In this document: piece after piece, positions 63,356-64,000 of the stretch
Layout: the number at the start of each line of letters is the position of its first letter
Position numbering within the stretch: position 1 is the first letter of the stretch
Source of the DNA: Verrucomicrobiaceae bacterium
GTDB taxonomy: Bacteria > Verrucomicrobiota > Verrucomicrobiia > Verrucomicrobiales > Verrucomicrobiaceae
Assembly (NCBI GenBank): GCA_027490195.1
Contig: JAIXYN010000061.1
Location: forward strand, 62,001-126,000
Reading direction: 5' to 3'
DNA: 64,000 nucleotides
Notes under the pieces: model-generated
What the model was told of the DNA's origin: nothing
Seen by the model: only the letters and a program-made list of their open reading frames with translations
Databases searched by the model: none
Position numbers and translations under genes: made by a program

Positions 63356-63389
63356 CATTCGTCATTCGGATTTCGACATTCGTCATTTG
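63356..63389. repeat. Dispersed 21-nt-period repeat (CATTCGTCATT)
   Basis: CATTCGTCATT occurs at 63356-63366 and 63377-63387, 21 nt apart, in the gap between the oxidoreductase and acetyltransferase genes. Related copies lie at 27317-27348 and probably 13107-13138. Translated on the minus strand it gives MTNVEIRMTN, a peptide often seen in spurious environmental gene calls. Confidence 0.6.
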
Positions 63390-63428
63390 CGCGCTCCCTT
63401 TCCACCAGCTGCACACCACCTCGCCCTC

Positions 63429-63920
63429 ATGTCCGCCACTCTCCGCCCCGCCACGCTCGCCGACCTCCCGGCCATCAACGCCATTTACAACCACTACGTG
63501 GAGCACAGCACCTGCACCTATCAAACCGTGCCCAGCACTGCCCAGGAACGGCGGGACTGGTTTGACGCGCACGGCCCGGAGCATCCGGTAATCGTGGCCG
63601 AGGAGGGTGGAATCGTCATCGGCTGGGGCTCGCTCAGCCGCTTTCATCCGCGCCAGGCCTACTGCCACAGCGTGGAGGACTCGGTGTATCTGCACCATGA
63701 ACATCAAGGCAAAGGCCTTGGCACCCTTCTTCTCGGCGAACTCCTCGCGCTCGCCAAAAAAATCGGCCATCACACCGTCCTCGGCGGCATCGATGCCGAT
63801 CAGGCCGGCAGCATCGCCCTGCACGCCAAATTTGGCTTCATCAAAGTCTCCCACCTGAAGGAAGTGGGGCACAAACATGGGCGCTGGCTCGACGTGCTGT
63901 GGATGCAGAAGATGCTGTAA
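63429..63920 (+). CDS. GNAT acetyltransferase, phosphinothricin-acetyltransferase-like
   Basis: A 163-aa GNAT protein: TLRPATLADLPAINAIYNHYVEHSTCTYQ, the CoA-binding motif A EDSVYLHHEHQGKGLGTLLLGELLALAKK (Q/R-G-x-G pattern as QGKGLG) and GGIDADQAGSIALHAKFGFIKVSHLKEVGHKHGRWLDVLWMQK. This pattern is that of the bar/PAT-like group, which acetylates amino groups of small molecules such as phosphinothricin or methionine derivatives; the natural substrate is unknown. The start at 63429 begins the domain; an earlier in-frame Met at 63387 lies in the repeat-containing leader. Confidence 0.88.
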   Translation: MSATLRPATLADLPAINAIYNHYVEHSTCTYQTVPSTAQERRDWFDAHGPEHPVIVAEEGGIVIGWGSLSRFHPRQAYCHSVEDSVYLHHEHQGKGLGTLLLGELLALAKKIGHHTVLGGIDADQAGSIALHAKFGFIKVSHLKEVGHKHGRWLDVLWMQKML

Positions 63921-63929
63921 AAAAGTTGC

Positions 63930-63963
63930 CCAGTTGCGCAGCAACTGGAGCCTTCCCAGGCTC
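63930..63963. repeat. Two small hairpins after the acetyltransferase
   Basis: CCAGTTGC/GCAACTGG (63930-63937, 63941-63948) and GAGCC/GGCTC (63948-63952, 63959-63963). Without T-runs; they may mark the start of a dispersed extragenic repeat that continues past the window edge. Confidence 0.4.
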
Positions 63964-64000
63964 TTGCGCAGCCGGTGGCGCTCGATTAATCTGCACTCGT

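Noticed and set aside
63243..63944. N-terminal extension of the minus-strand oxidoreductase frame
   Set aside because: It is antisense to the GNAT gene and passes through a dispersed repeat; the Rossmann fold starts at the Met at 63242.

Overview
The window looks like a chromosome segment of a Verrucomicrobiota bacterium, probably Verrucomicrobiaceae-like. This is inferred from gene content: three DUF1592/DUF1552 pairs with c-type heme motifs, two large PVC-type dehydrogenase-domain proteins ending in azurin-like domains, a sulfatase, a DUF1080 hydrolase, ThuA and SGNH proteins, and Gfo/Idh/MocA oxidoreductases. No rRNA or CRISPR array is seen; there is one tRNA.

Positions 1-9372 are one end of an integrated element (prophage-like or ICE-like). 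It is bounded on the right by a CAT-anticodon tRNA (9373-9448) with a tyrosine recombinase beside the tRNA 3' end. The element carries a C5 cytosine methyltransferase broken by a one-base frameshift, a DEDDh exonuclease, a protein with a crAss001_48-type region, small unknown proteins with overlapping starts and stops, an excisionase-like HTH protein, and a repressor switch whose divergent promoter region holds a perfect 11-bp inverted repeat. No virion genes are visible; the rest lies to the left of the window.

Positions 9514-17938 hold a nucleic-acid cluster: two divergent SNF2 helicases, an HNH nuclease, an orphan UPF0175 antitoxin-like gene and a SWIM zinc-finger protein.

Positions 17999-48035 are the PVC-type extracytoplasmic block. 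Minus-strand operons encode the two multidomain dehydrogenase/cupredoxin proteins, sulfatase plus DUF1080, DUF1592-DUF1552-hydrolase-SGNH-ThuA, and DUF1592-DUF1552 followed by two secreted unknowns. A plus-strand cluster carries an alpha/beta hydrolase and a DUF1552-DUF1592 pair in reversed order. Almost all products carry signal peptides or Tat-like signals, so this block probably supports periplasmic polysaccharide or glycan breakdown with associated electron transfer. Three minus-strand promoter regions share a two-part motif with identical spacing. A two-module GxxExxY (PD-(D/E)xK-type) nuclease gene bracketed by perfect 29-bp inverted repeats sits inside one of the DUF1592-DUF1552 operons.

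Positions 48211-56393 encode an alpha-2-macroglobulin and penicillin-binding protein 1C, the classical paired periplasmic module. The remainder holds an O6-alkylguanine-DNA alkyltransferase, a berberine-bridge-type flavoprotein oxidase, a decayed alkA-like pseudogene, an AraC regulator, two Gfo/Idh/MocA oxidoreductases, a small KOW membrane protein and a GNAT acetyltransferase. Most chromosomal genes here lack an obvious Shine-Dalgarno sequence, so several starts were chosen from signal peptides or domain starts.
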